This document shows, piece by piece, positions 1 to 10,224 of a stretch of DNA of 64,000 nucleotides; within the stretch, counting starts at the first letter, position 1, and each line of letters opens with the position of its first letter. A program made the position numbers and the translations under genes. Origin of the DNA: Gammaproteobacteria bacterium. GTDB taxonomy: Bacteria; Pseudomonadota; Gammaproteobacteria; Pseudomonadales; Pseudohongiellaceae. Location: assembly GCA_030654835.1 (NCBI GenBank), contig JAURWS010000052.1:62001-126000 (forward strand), read 5' to 3'. A model generated the notes under the pieces. That model was not told the origin of the DNA, did no database searches, and was given only the letters and a program-made list of their open reading frames with translations.

Positions 1-772
1 CACCAAGCTCCGTATCACTGGGCGCCTCTGTGAAGTAGTCCGCCACAAAGTCACCGTCGTCATCCACGCCGAATTCGATCTGCAGCATTTCCACGCCGTC
101 GACCAGACACTCAGTCATCATCGTGCCCGCCGTGCTGGGGTCGAGCGTCGCGTGGCAGAGCGAAGGCAGATCATCACCCGCTTCCAGATAGTAGTCGCGG
201 ATGTAGAACACCCGTGGCATGTACAGCCAGTTTCCGGGAGTGCCAGACACCGCAGGTGGAGTGTCCGCGCCACCCCCCACATACATGCTGCCGGCCACGC
301 CGTTGGTACGCAGATACAGTTGATCGGCCAGCACATCAGCGTCTGCAGTCGCGTTGTCGGCGACCCGCTTGATGGCGACAATATCCGAACCGGCGGCGAT
401 GGTAGTGGAATCGATGCATTCGAACTGGGAGGCCACCGCTGCAGCGCTGGCGTCGTTGAGAAACTCCAGGGCGTTAAGATCCATCAGCCAGGGCGTCGCG
501 CCATCACCACAGTCGAGGGCGACGGCGACCGAATCATGTTCGGTCATTTCACTGATTTCGAGGAACTTGCCCCAGAACCCTGCCATCGCCAGTTCGCGGC
601 TGATGGTACGGATCACGAAGCGTCCGTTCTCCAGCAGCCGGGATATCTGCTCATCCTGGATGGCGCTGCGGTTATTGTTCATGAATACCAGCACCGCGCC
701 GGAGATGAGCACGAGCCCCAGTGTCAGCGAAACCATCAGCTCGATCAGCGTAAAACCCTGCTGCCTCTTCAT
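1..772 (-). CDS. pilW: Type IV pilus minor pilin/assembly protein PilW (3' end beyond window)
   Basis: Reading leftwards from an ATG at 772 the frame stays open to the window edge, so the C-terminus is missing. The protein starts MKRQQGFTLIELMVSLTLG, a class III prepilin signal: cleavage is expected after Gly7, leaving Phe1 and Glu5 of the mature pilin, followed by one hydrophobic helix. Residues after the helix (ENGRFVIRTISRELAMAGFWG) and the distal segment rich in GVDDDGDF are typical of PilW. PilW is a minor pilin thought to prime pilus assembly with FimT, PilV, PilX and PilE in the inner membrane. It lies 49 nt downstream of pilV on the same strand; pilX and pilY1 would be expected beyond the left edge. 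Confidence 0.85.
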   Translation of the reverse strand, partial: MKRQQGFTLIELMVSLTLGLVLISGAVLVFMNNNRSAIQDEQISRLLENGRFVIRTISRELAMAGFWGKFLEISEMTEHDSVAVALDCGDGATPWLMDLNALEFLNDASAAAVASQFECIDSTTIAAGSDIVAIKRVADNATADADVLADQLYLRTNGVAGSMYVGGGADTPPAVSGTPGNWLYMPRVFYIRDYYLEAGDDLPSLCHATLDPSTAGTMMTECLVDGVEMLQIEFGVDDDGDFVADYFTEAPSDTELG

Positions 773-821
773 GCCTGCAACCCTTGTATGGTGCTCTGTC
801 CTGGGATGGCGTGACATCGCC

Positions 822-1424
822 TCACGACGCGATATACACCTGGATTTCCAGAATGCGGCGAAACTCGTCATCGTCTCCGTAATTGCCGGAGTCGGCCCCG
901 CATTCGTTATCCGAAATATTGGTGAGCTCCGACAATCCCCTCCACACGATGGTGACTGTGTAGATGCCGGCACCACCGGCAGCCGGGCCGCTCACACACC
1001 CGGTCGGGTCACTCAGACCGCCGGTCTCTGTCGTGGCGCCATCCAGCATGCGGGTCTCGGTAGCGCCGTCGATGGACTGCTCCCACAACCACTGGTCGTA
1101 AGCGGCCAGCTGGGCCGTGTTGCAGCGCTCGGCACTGGTACAGCCCTGCGTCGGCTCGGTCAGCGTACCGCCTCCCAGCCCATCATCACCGGTCAGGTAT
1201 TCCTCAAGACTCAGCGGGTTGGCGCGCATTTTTTCGAGAATGTCCTGCGTCAGTATCACGGCCGTGGTGCGCTGGACGGCATCGAAGTTGGAGCGCTTGG
1301 CCACTGTCTGCAGCCCGGCCATGCTCAGAAAGCCAACGCTGACGACCAGTAGCGTCACCAGCACCTCGATCATGCCTATGCCACGCATTGTCAAACCGGT
1401 CTGTGGGCTGGCTGGCATTTTCAT
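822..1424 (-). CDS. pilV: Type IV pilus modification protein PilV (minor pilin)
   Basis: About 200 residues. The motif MRG|IGMIEVLVTLLVVSVGF gives a prepilin peptidase site with Glu5 of the mature protein, then a single membrane helix. The middle (RSNFDAVQRTTAVILTQDILEKMRAN) and the Cys-rich C-terminal half match the PilV family. The ATG at 1424 sits 2 nt after the fimT stop codon, so translation is probably coupled; a GTG at 1436 and ATGs at 1418 and 1388 are alternatives. It would work with FimT and PilW in the pilus priming complex. Confidence 0.82.
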   Translation of the reverse strand: MKMPASPQTGLTMRGIGMIEVLVTLLVVSVGFLSMAGLQTVAKRSNFDAVQRTTAVILTQDILEKMRANPLSLEEYLTGDDGLGGGTLTEPTQGCTSAERCNTAQLAAYDQWLWEQSIDGATETRMLDGATTETGGLSDPTGCVSGPAAGGAGIYTVTIVWRGLSELTNISDNECGADSGNYGDDDEFRRILEIQVYIAS

Positions 1425-1426
1425 CG

Positions 1427-1954
1427 CTATTCGCACTCCGCGTCAGTCAGGCGGGGATGCCCCGTTGCATTCACCACAATCTCCATGGCCGTGGTGTCTG
1501 CAACACAGATATTGAAGGTCCCGGTGTCGCTGGCCGCCCCCGACGGCAAATACCGGATGAAGTCACTGTAGCTGGCAGAAACCACTGCCATCTGGCCGCC
1601 CATGCCGGTATAGGTATCCAGAATCGATTCAGAGGCGTCGTGGCCACCGGTCACTCCTGCCGTGGCATCATCTTCGAAGGCGATCCAGCCTGACTGCCAG
1701 CCGACATCTGCATCGCAGTCCTCCGGAGCATCGGGATCAATAGGACACAATGCCACTGCTGTATTGCGCGTCACCGCTTCACTGCGCGCCAGCAGCAGCG
1801 AGCTGAGGAGGTCGTTGCTGCGACTGTCCAGACGCTGGGATTCCATGAGGTCTGATAACGCAGGCGCGCCCATCGCCACCATGAGGCCAATAATGCCTAC
1901 GGTGATCAACACCTCTGTGAGGGTAAAGCCCTTGGACATCCGTGGCATGGACAT
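1427..1954 (-). CDS. fimT: Minor pilin FimT/GspH family
   Basis: 175 residues. The N-terminus MSMPRMSKG|FTLTEVLITVGIIGLMVAMG is a prepilin leader with cleavage after Gly and a hydrophobic helix, with Glu at mature position 5. It is followed by the GspH/FimT pattern (LARSEAVTRNTAVALCP, then a W-x-SGWIAFED stretch) and a pair of cysteines near the C-terminus. First gene of the visible fimT-pilV-pilW set. FimT of some naturally transformable bacteria binds DNA; nothing here shows whether this one does. Confidence 0.85.
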   Translation of the reverse strand: MSMPRMSKGFTLTEVLITVGIIGLMVAMGAPALSDLMESQRLDSRSNDLLSSLLLARSEAVTRNTAVALCPIDPDAPEDCDADVGWQSGWIAFEDDATAGVTGGHDASESILDTYTGMGGQMAVVSASYSDFIRYLPSGAASDTGTFNICVADTTAMEIVVNATGHPRLTDAECE

Positions 1955-2431
1955 GATTCAGGTTCTCGTTCGTGACCTTGGCAGTGACAGGCGTGAGCAA
2001 TTCTACGCCAGCCGAAGCCGCACTGTTGTGAACTGGCTTGAAGTTTCGGCAAGCGCCAGCTCTCCGCATGATGCCCAAGACGCCATCATTTATCTATGAG
2101 TTTCAATATATTGAATTCCATATCGGCAGTAAATCCGGAGATCGGCCAGACCCGCTGAATTCGAGCACTGATCCGGCCCCGAAAACCCGGCGCATCACGC
2201 AGATCCGCTTTTCCGACAGAATCTTCTACCACGAGGACTTCTACGATGTTGGCGCCATGATCTACCAGCATGTGCCAGTCCTTGGCCGCATCATCCGTTT
2301 CATCAATCAACGTATCGGCCGCTGACGGAAATGAAGAAAGGATGCAGTCAGAAACAGGGTTATAATCCGCCGCCCCGAGACTCGCCAGCCGTGGACGGCA
2401 GCGCCGCGTTTCGTCAGAAGAGGACTCACCC
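1955..2431. other. Intergenic stretch without a convincing gene
   Basis: 477 bp between the divergent fimT and the DUF2889 gene. Two overlapping open frames cross it, one on each strand (2038-2325 plus; 2086-2472 minus). Neither has a recognisable motif, a good ribosome site or family resemblance, so I do not call them. The promoters for both flanking genes must lie here, but no clear -35/-10 pair stands out. Confidence 0.4.
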
Positions 2432-2995
2432 ATGCCACTCTCTACGTCGGCTCCGCGCAAGCATCTGCACACCCGGACGATTCACTTCGCTGGCTATGAG
2501 CGCGAGGACGGTTTATTCGACATCGAAGCACATCTCACCGACACCAAGACCTACGCATTCCGCAACAGTTGGCGGGGGGAGATAATGCCCGGCATGGCGT
2601 TGCACGAAATGCTGGTGCGGGTGACGATCGACGAACACTTTGTCGTGCAACAGGTGGAGGCTTCCACGGAGAACAGCCCGTTCGCAATCTGCCCGGCGAT
2701 CGCGCCCAACTATGCGTCTCTCAAGGGATTGAAGATGGGCCCGGGATGGCGCGAGGGCATTCGCAAGCACGTCGGCGGCGTGGAAGGTTGCACGCACATT
2801 ACCGAGTTGCTCTATCCGATGGCCACGGTCGCGTTCCAGACCATCATGCCGCTCAAACGGCATCGGGCCAACGCACCCGACAATGAGGTGTCGGCGTTCG
2901 GCAAGAAGCCAGTGGTGTTGAATACCTGCCACGCGTGGGCGCAGGACTCGCCGGTGGTGAAGGAAGTCGCGCCGGACTATTACACCGGCAATTGA
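2432..2995 (+). CDS. DUF2889 domain protein
   Basis: 187 residues, start ATG preceded by GAGGA. The protein contains the DUF2889 hallmarks: a strand-rich N-terminal half (DGLFDIEAHLTDTK), GCTHITELL near residue 122, and a C-terminal NTCHAWAQDSPVVK followed by a Tyr-rich tail. Function of the family is unknown; the conserved Cys/His residues in GCTHI and NTCHAW could bind a metal or form a catalytic site, which is inference. It converges on pdsS, whose stop is only 2 nt away, so the two transcripts meet end to end. Confidence 0.8.
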   Translation: MPLSTSAPRKHLHTRTIHFAGYEREDGLFDIEAHLTDTKTYAFRNSWRGEIMPGMALHEMLVRVTIDEHFVVQQVEASTENSPFAICPAIAPNYASLKGLKMGPGWREGIRKHVGGVEGCTHITELLYPMATVAFQTIMPLKRHRANAPDNEVSAFGKKPVVLNTCHAWAQDSPVVKEVAPDYYTGN

Positions 2996-2997
2996 CA

Positions 2998-5196
2998 TCA
3001 GTCTTCGAGCAGCGGAATCGCCAGCGTGATCGCCACGCCCTCTCCCTCGCGCAGATTTTCGGCACGAATCTGGCCATGGTGGAATTCGGTGACGAGTCGC
3101 GCAATGTGCAGACCGATGCCGAGATGCGGCTCCCTCTGCTTCTCCTGCGGGCGCACGGAAATCATCGAATCAAACAGCCGCCCCTTCATCGCCTCCGGCA
3201 GCAGCGGCCCGTAGTTGGAAACGCGCACCACGCCCTGATCCTTGATGGCACGACAGAAGATCGAGATCGGTTTGCCAGGGAATGTAAACTCCACGGCGTT
3301 CGCAATCAGCTTGTCCATCAGTTGCGCGATGTATTCGGGCACGCCCTCGATCATCACCGGCCCTTCGATGTCAGAGACCAGCTTGAAGTCCGGATACGCC
3401 AGGCGATAGCCCTCTACGCAACCGGAGATGACTCTGGCCAGATCGATTGGCTCCTTCTCAGAGCTTTGCAACATCTGCTCCAGACGCGTCGCTTCGCTCA
3501 TGTTGGTGAGAATGAGATTGAGACGGCTGATGCCTTCCTCCGCACGCTGTATATAGACCTCCGACTCTTTGTTCTGGGACACCATGCCAAGGTTCTCCAG
3601 TGACGAGCGCACCACTGTCACAGGCGTTCTTAATTCGTGGGATAGTCGTGACGACATGTTCTCCAGATAACTCGTGTACTGGGTCAGCCGTTCTACAATA
3701 TTGGAGAAGCTTCGCGAGAGGTCGCCGATCTCATCGGAGCTGTCACTGGCACGAATGGAATTCTGCAGTCGACCATTGTCATCGATGATGTTCTCGGCCT
3801 GATTGCGCAGTTCGCGAATGCGAGAAGAAATGCGCGACGCGAACGCGAACAACCCGACACTGATCACTAGCATCACGCCGAGAATGGTGTTGAAGAGTGT
3901 TTCCAGCGCCTGATTGCGGAAGGTGCGGATGCCGTTCATGTTCTGATCGACGATCACCGCACCGAGCACGGCACCGTCGCCGAGTATCGGATAAGCGGCT
4001 TCCAGAATTCGCGTCTGCGAGTCAGCCAGCGTGCGGAACTGCGTCTGCGGTTCCCCATCCAGTGCCGAATCGATGTGCGCGCCCTCCACTGTACCGCCTG
4101 CATAGAGCTCATCGATGAAATCGTTGGAGGGTTTGGTGAGAATGCGGTAGTACAGCGGCAGCAGCACCGTGTCTTCGATGAACTTCCAGTACTTGTTGAC
4201 GCGCTCCTCGCCCGGCTCGGGACTCAGCACGAGACCGGTTGCCGTTTGAATGTCGCCCACGCTGAGCAGAATCCGCCCGCCACGGTCGATCACCTGAATG
4301 CGCGAGTTGGTCAGACCCATGCCTTCCACGATGCGGTCGATCTCCGGCGTGGGGCGGCGCAAAGAACCCAGCCGCTCGCTGTCGTTGACGTCCGAGGTGG
4401 CGACGACCGAAGACACCTCACGCGTCTCCTCACTGTCCACGTCGTAGACTGCAAAACCGAGTTGTTCGCCCAGCATGGTGGTGGGCAAACGCAGTTCGAC
4501 CTCATAGCCGCCGGGCACTTCGTACCACTGGCCGACGATGCGGTCCTCATGGCGGAGCGCGGAGAGATCGCGAATGTCAGCGCCGATCTCATACGCATAG
4601 ATGAATTCCGCGCCGCGCGGCGAGATGACATAGCGCTTGAGCTGGTTCTCGCGGGTCACCAGCGAGATCTGCAGGAAGTCGTTGCGATGGACGCTCAGAC
4701 TCTCCTCGCTGCGATACACGAGCTTGTCGTCGACGACCTTCAGATAGGCATACAGCGAGCGGTTGTACTCACCGACCAGCAGTTTGAAGTTGAGAGACTC
4801 GTCGTAGTGATAGTAGCGGGCAAAGGGGCCGCGTGGGTTCAGGGGCGTTCCGATCGAGTCGTCCTTGCCATAGGACAACTCATAGCCCTGATAGTCCTGC
4901 CAGTCGACCAGCGTGCTGTCATCCAGCGACAGTGGATAGAACACCGGGTATACGTAGAGGTCGGCACTGCGACGGGCGCGTCCATAGCTGCCTTCATCGA
5001 ACAGTTCCGGGCGCTCGTTCAGGGCCGTCGCCAGTGCGCGCGCTGTGCCCAGCACGGTTTGCTCCTGGCCCCGGCGCAGGTATTCCTCCATCTCAAGGAT
5101 GTACTGATAACCCAGCCACGGAATCACCAGCAGAAAGCTGGACATGAACACCAGCTTGAAGCGGATGCCGAACGGATTTTTAAGGAAGCGGGACAT
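2998..5196 (-). CDS. pdsS: Sensor histidine kinase of the proteobacterial dedicated sortase type (PdsS-like)
   Basis: 732 residues. A membrane helix at about residues 14-34, a long periplasmic sensor region (about 35-430), a second helix at about 436-456, HAMP, then HisKA with SRLSHELRTPVTVV (His520) and HATPase_c with N-box DKLIANAVEF (about 628) and G-box HLGIGLHIARLV (about 691). Length, sensor region and partner match the histidine kinase associated with proteobacterial dedicated sortase systems. Its ATG overlaps the stop of the upstream response regulator by one base (TAATG), so the two are co-translated. No sortase or sortase target is present in this window. Family assignment is from recall and would be settled with the TIGR03785 model. 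Confidence 0.72.
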   Translation of the reverse strand: MSRFLKNPFGIRFKLVFMSSFLLVIPWLGYQYILEMEEYLRRGQEQTVLGTARALATALNERPELFDEGSYGRARRSADLYVYPVFYPLSLDDSTLVDWQDYQGYELSYGKDDSIGTPLNPRGPFARYYHYDESLNFKLLVGEYNRSLYAYLKVVDDKLVYRSEESLSVHRNDFLQISLVTRENQLKRYVISPRGAEFIYAYEIGADIRDLSALRHEDRIVGQWYEVPGGYEVELRLPTTMLGEQLGFAVYDVDSEETREVSSVVATSDVNDSERLGSLRRPTPEIDRIVEGMGLTNSRIQVIDRGGRILLSVGDIQTATGLVLSPEPGEERVNKYWKFIEDTVLLPLYYRILTKPSNDFIDELYAGGTVEGAHIDSALDGEPQTQFRTLADSQTRILEAAYPILGDGAVLGAVIVDQNMNGIRTFRNQALETLFNTILGVMLVISVGLFAFASRISSRIRELRNQAENIIDDNGRLQNSIRASDSSDEIGDLSRSFSNIVERLTQYTSYLENMSSRLSHELRTPVTVVRSSLENLGMVSQNKESEVYIQRAEEGISRLNLILTNMSEATRLEQMLQSSEKEPIDLARVISGCVEGYRLAYPDFKLVSDIEGPVMIEGVPEYIAQLMDKLIANAVEFTFPGKPISIFCRAIKDQGVVRVSNYGPLLPEAMKGRLFDSMISVRPQEKQREPHLGIGLHIARLVTEFHHGQIRAENLREGEGVAITLAIPLLED

Positions 5197-5918
5197 TATT
5201 CTTCATTGCTGCCGGACACATTCTGGGGGTTCCAGCGGTAACCCATGCCGTAAACAGTCTCGATGCAGTCGAACGCTTCATCCACCTGAATGAACTTCCT
5301 GCGGATTCTTTTCACGTGCGAGGTAATGGTGCTGCCATCCACGAAGATTTTTGATTCCTGCATCAACACTTGGCGACTCTTCACGTGACCGGGAAACTTG
5401 ACCAGCGCGTGCACCATCCAGAACTCGGTGACCGTGAGCGGTACGGGAATGTTTTTCCATTGAATGGTCAGCCGCCCGATGTCGAGGGTGAGATCGTCGC
5501 GCTGCAACAGATTCTCGGGGGACGTGGGCTGGTCCAGCACATCGAGACGACGGAACAGTGCGGCGATACGTGCCGACAGATGAGGAAGGCTGATGTCTTT
5601 GGTCAGATAGTCGTCAGCACCCATACGCAGCCCGCTGACGGTGTCGAAATCGTTGTCGCGCGCGGTGAGAAAAATGATGGGAAGAGTGTCCGACATGGAG
5701 CGCAGCGACTGACAGAGGGCGAATCCGCCGTCGATCTCGTTTTCGAGACCGATGTCGATGATCGCGAGATTGGGCAGGCGAATGTCGAAAGAGCGCATGG
5801 CGTCTTTGCGATTGGCATAGGTCTGCACCTCGTACCCCTGCTTGCGCAACACGTCTGCATAGTTCTCACGGAGGGCGGCTTCGTCCTCCACAATTGCGAT
5901 TCTTCTTGCCATATACAC
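5196..5918 (-). CDS. pdsR: Response regulator of the proteobacterial dedicated sortase type (PdsR-like)
   Basis: About 240 residues, OmpR-type layout. Receiver domain with acidic pocket IVEDE, phospho-acceptor Asp in NLAIIDIGLENEIDGG, conserved Thr in IIFLTARDND and Lys in YLTKDIS; then a C-terminal winged helix (LTVTEFWMVHALVK, SRQVLMQESKIFVDGSTIT, KRIRRKF, ETVYGMGYRW). Start choice: GGAGG lies 7 nt before a GTG at 5918; an in-frame ATG follows at 5912 and another GTG precedes at 5924. Translationally coupled to the kinase gene. By family it should control cell-surface sortase genes, which are not in this window. Confidence 0.75.
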   Translation of the reverse strand: MYMARRIAIVEDEAALRENYADVLRKQGYEVQTYANRKDAMRSFDIRLPNLAIIDIGLENEIDGGFALCQSLRSMSDTLPIIFLTARDNDFDTVSGLRMGADDYLTKDISLPHLSARIAALFRRLDVLDQPTSPENLLQRDDLTLDIGRLTIQWKNIPVPLTVTEFWMVHALVKFPGHVKSRQVLMQESKIFVDGSTITSHVKRIRRKFIQVDEAFDCIETVYGMGYRWNPQNVSGSNEE

Positions 5919-6124
5919 CGTCACGCCTCCGGCTGCATCTGGCGCCGACTATACAGTATTTGCCAGGCAAAGGTGAGCCTTCAATCCCGCAGCAGCGCGA
6001 GCAAAAGCGCTGCCCTGATTCTGCCATATTTAGTCAGCGCATCGCCCTGATCGTCCCGGAACTTCCAATGCATAATTCAGACTAACAACGTAGAAGTAAA
6101 CTGCGTTCATGGGAGGTGTTGTGC

Positions 6125-6784
6125 ATGAGTGGTATCAAACTGGTAATCGGCAACAAGAATTATTCTTCCTGGTCCATGCGCCCATGGCTGCTCCTGAAAG
6201 CCTTCGATATCCCCTTCGAAGAAATCAACATCGCCCTCTACCAGAAAAATACGGCCGAAAAACTTGGGCCGTATTCTCCATCGCTCAAGGTGCCGGCGCT
6301 GCTGCACAACGAGACCACCGTGTGGGATTCGCTGGCCATCAGCGAATACATTTCCGAACAGTTGCTGGACGGACGCGGCTGGCCCGCCAATCCCAAGAAG
6401 CGCGCCAGTGCGCGCTCGATCTGTGCTGAAATCCATTCCGAGTTCCCCAATCTCAAGAAGGAATGGCCGATGAACTGCAAGGCGTCGGTGCCGATGGCTG
6501 TCTCCGACAGAATCGAGGATGAGATCGCTCGTATCGATGCCATCTGGAGTTGCTGCCGACGCAAGCATGGCGTGGGAGGAGATTATCTGTTCGGGCGCTT
6601 CTCCATCGCCGATGCGATGTACGCGCCGATGGCGATCTGTTTCCGCGCTTACGGCGCCAGGCTGAGCATGGAGGCCCAGCGTTACGCGAACACGCTGCTC
6701 GCCAACCCCCATGTGCAGGAGTGGATCAGACAGGGCCGCGAGGAGCTGGAATCGATGCCGCTGGGGAATGTCAGCAATATGTGA
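6125..6784 (+). CDS. Glutathione S-transferase family protein
   Basis: 219 residues. N-terminal thioredoxin-fold domain opens with KLVIGNKNYSSWSMRPWLLLKAF, where the Ser/Tyr region near residue 13-16 would hold the catalytic residue, and includes the cis-Pro motif KVPALLHNETTVWDSLAISEYI. The helical C-terminal domain has the FSIADAMYAPM capping motif. ATG at 6125 is preceded by GGGAGG at 8-9 nt. Likely soluble; substrate unknown. It resembles the GST at 23777-24490 in its N-terminal motif and overall layout. It converges on the DAHP synthase gene, with a REP element filling the gap. Confidence 0.88.
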   Translation: MSGIKLVIGNKNYSSWSMRPWLLLKAFDIPFEEINIALYQKNTAEKLGPYSPSLKVPALLHNETTVWDSLAISEYISEQLLDGRGWPANPKKRASARSICAEIHSEFPNLKKEWPMNCKASVPMAVSDRIEDEIARIDAIWSCCRRKHGVGGDYLFGRFSIADAMYAPMAICFRAYGARLSMEAQRYANTLLANPHVQEWIRQGREELESMPLGNVSNM

Positions 6785-6828
6785 TCGCTCCCACAAAAAT
6801 CAATCGCGAGCAGGCTCGCTCCCACAAG
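6783..6828. repeat. REP element overlapping the 3' end of the DAHP synthase gene
   Basis: A full REP unit (ATCGCGAGCAGGCTCGCTCCC type, 6803-6828) is preceded by a partial one (GATCGCTCCCACA, from about 6783). The imperfect palindrome GCGAGCAGGCTCGC can form a hairpin between two convergent genes. The unit runs into the coding sequence and provides its last codons. Confidence 0.8.
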
Positions 6829-7894
6829 TTCGCACCGGCAACACCGGCCGCAGCTTCGCGGCCATTTCCCGCAAACTGCGCTCAGTCTCTTCCCAATCGA
6901 TGCAGGCATCGGTCACCGATACGCCATATTTCAGTTGCGAGAGGTCCTTGGGGATGGACTGATTGCCGAAATGCAGATTGCTCTCCAGCATCACCCCGAT
7001 GATGGACTGATTTCCCTCCAGAATCTGATGGGTCACGTCCTTGAGTACCAGCGACTGCACTGCCGGATCCTTGTTGGAATTGGCATGACTGCAGTCGATC
7101 ATGATGTTGCTGCTTACTTTGCCTTTCTTGAGCGCCGCCTCGCACTGTGCCACATGCACCGAGTCATAGTTCGGCCCGGCGCTGCCGCCGCGCAGTACGA
7201 CGTGTGCATAGGGATTGCCCTTGGTGGTAACGACGGAAACCTGCCCCTTGCTGTTGATGCCGAGGAAGCGGTGCGGGCTGCTGACCGACTGCATGGCATT
7301 GATCGCCACGGTCAGGCCGCCGTCCGTGCCGTTCTTGAAGCCTACGGGAGAAGACAGCCCGCTGGACATCTCGCGGTGCGTTTGCGACTCCGTGGTTCTC
7401 GCGCCGATGGCCGACCAGGCGATGATGTCCTGCAGATACTGGGGAGAAATCGGGTCCAGCGCCTCGGTGGAGGTCGGCAGACCGAGGCTGGCGATATCCA
7501 GCAACAGTTTGCGGCCCTTGCGCAGCCCCTCTTCAATCTTGAAGGTGTCGTCCATGTGAGGATCGTTGATCAACCCCTTCCAGCCCACTGAAGTGCGCGG
7601 TTTCTCGAAGTAGACACGCATCACGAGGTACAGCGTATCCTTTACCTCTTCCGCGAGCGCCTGCAGACGATAAGCGTACTCCATCGCGGCATCCACGTCG
7701 TGAATGGAACAGGGGCCAACCACCACAAACACACGCCGATCTTTGCGATCCAGAATGTTGAAGATGGTGTCGCGCGCCTGCCGGACCGACTGCAGCGCTG
7801 CGCCTGTCAGGGGCAGTTCACTCTTGAGTTGTTCGGGCGTGATCAGCGGTTCGTTGGAGGCGATGTTCTGGTCGTCGATACTTTCGTTGTGCAT
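6800..7894 (-). CDS. 3-deoxy-7-phosphoheptulonate (DAHP) synthase, class I
   Basis: 364 residues. Condenses phosphoenolpyruvate with erythrose 4-phosphate, the first step of the shikimate pathway, in the cytosol. Class I-alpha motifs: VVGPCSIHD, YFEKPRTSVGWKGLINDP, PTSTEALDPISPQY, IGARTTESQTHREMSSGLSSPVGFKNGTDG, MIDCSHANSNKDP and a late EGNQSIIGVMLESNL. E. coli AroF/G/H are about 350 residues; this one is slightly longer. The extra tail (CGSEPARD) and the TGA stop are encoded by a REP element, so the C-terminus is not ancestral. Which aromatic amino acid inhibits it cannot be read off, so I leave the symbol blank. Confidence 0.93.
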   Translation of the reverse strand: MHNESIDDQNIASNEPLITPEQLKSELPLTGAALQSVRQARDTIFNILDRKDRRVFVVVGPCSIHDVDAAMEYAYRLQALAEEVKDTLYLVMRVYFEKPRTSVGWKGLINDPHMDDTFKIEEGLRKGRKLLLDIASLGLPTSTEALDPISPQYLQDIIAWSAIGARTTESQTHREMSSGLSSPVGFKNGTDGGLTVAINAMQSVSSPHRFLGINSKGQVSVVTTKGNPYAHVVLRGGSAGPNYDSVHVAQCEAALKKGKVSSNIMIDCSHANSNKDPAVQSLVLKDVTHQILEGNQSIIGVMLESNLHFGNQSIPKDLSQLKYGVSVTDACIDWEETERSLREMAAKLRPVLPVRTCGSEPARD

Positions 7895-7929
7895 GTCGTT
7901 ACTCTAAAAAATTCGGGGTTCTGTTTTAC

Positions 7930-8015
7930 CCTGTGGGAGCGGGCCTGCCCGCGATAGATTTTGCGCATATCTATCTCGGGGAAAAATCTATCGCGGGCAG
8001 GCCCGCTCCCACAGG
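7930..8015. repeat. REPIN: perfect 33-bp inverted pair of REP units
   Basis: 7930-7962 and 7983-8015 are exact reverse complements (33 bp, beginning CCTGTGGGAGCGGGCC). They are separated by 20 bp. The pair fills the gap between the thiC stop and the DAHP synthase start, both on the minus strand. Transcribed, it gives a very stable stem that could end or attenuate the thiC transcript. Confidence 0.85.
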
Positions 8016-8020
8016 ATCAT

Positions 8021-10224
<2,204 letters not shown>

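Noticed and set aside
2038..2472. Two overlapping open frames on opposite strands in the fimT/DUF2889 gap
   Set aside because: No motif, no ribosome site and each is the antisense of the other; not enough to call a gene.
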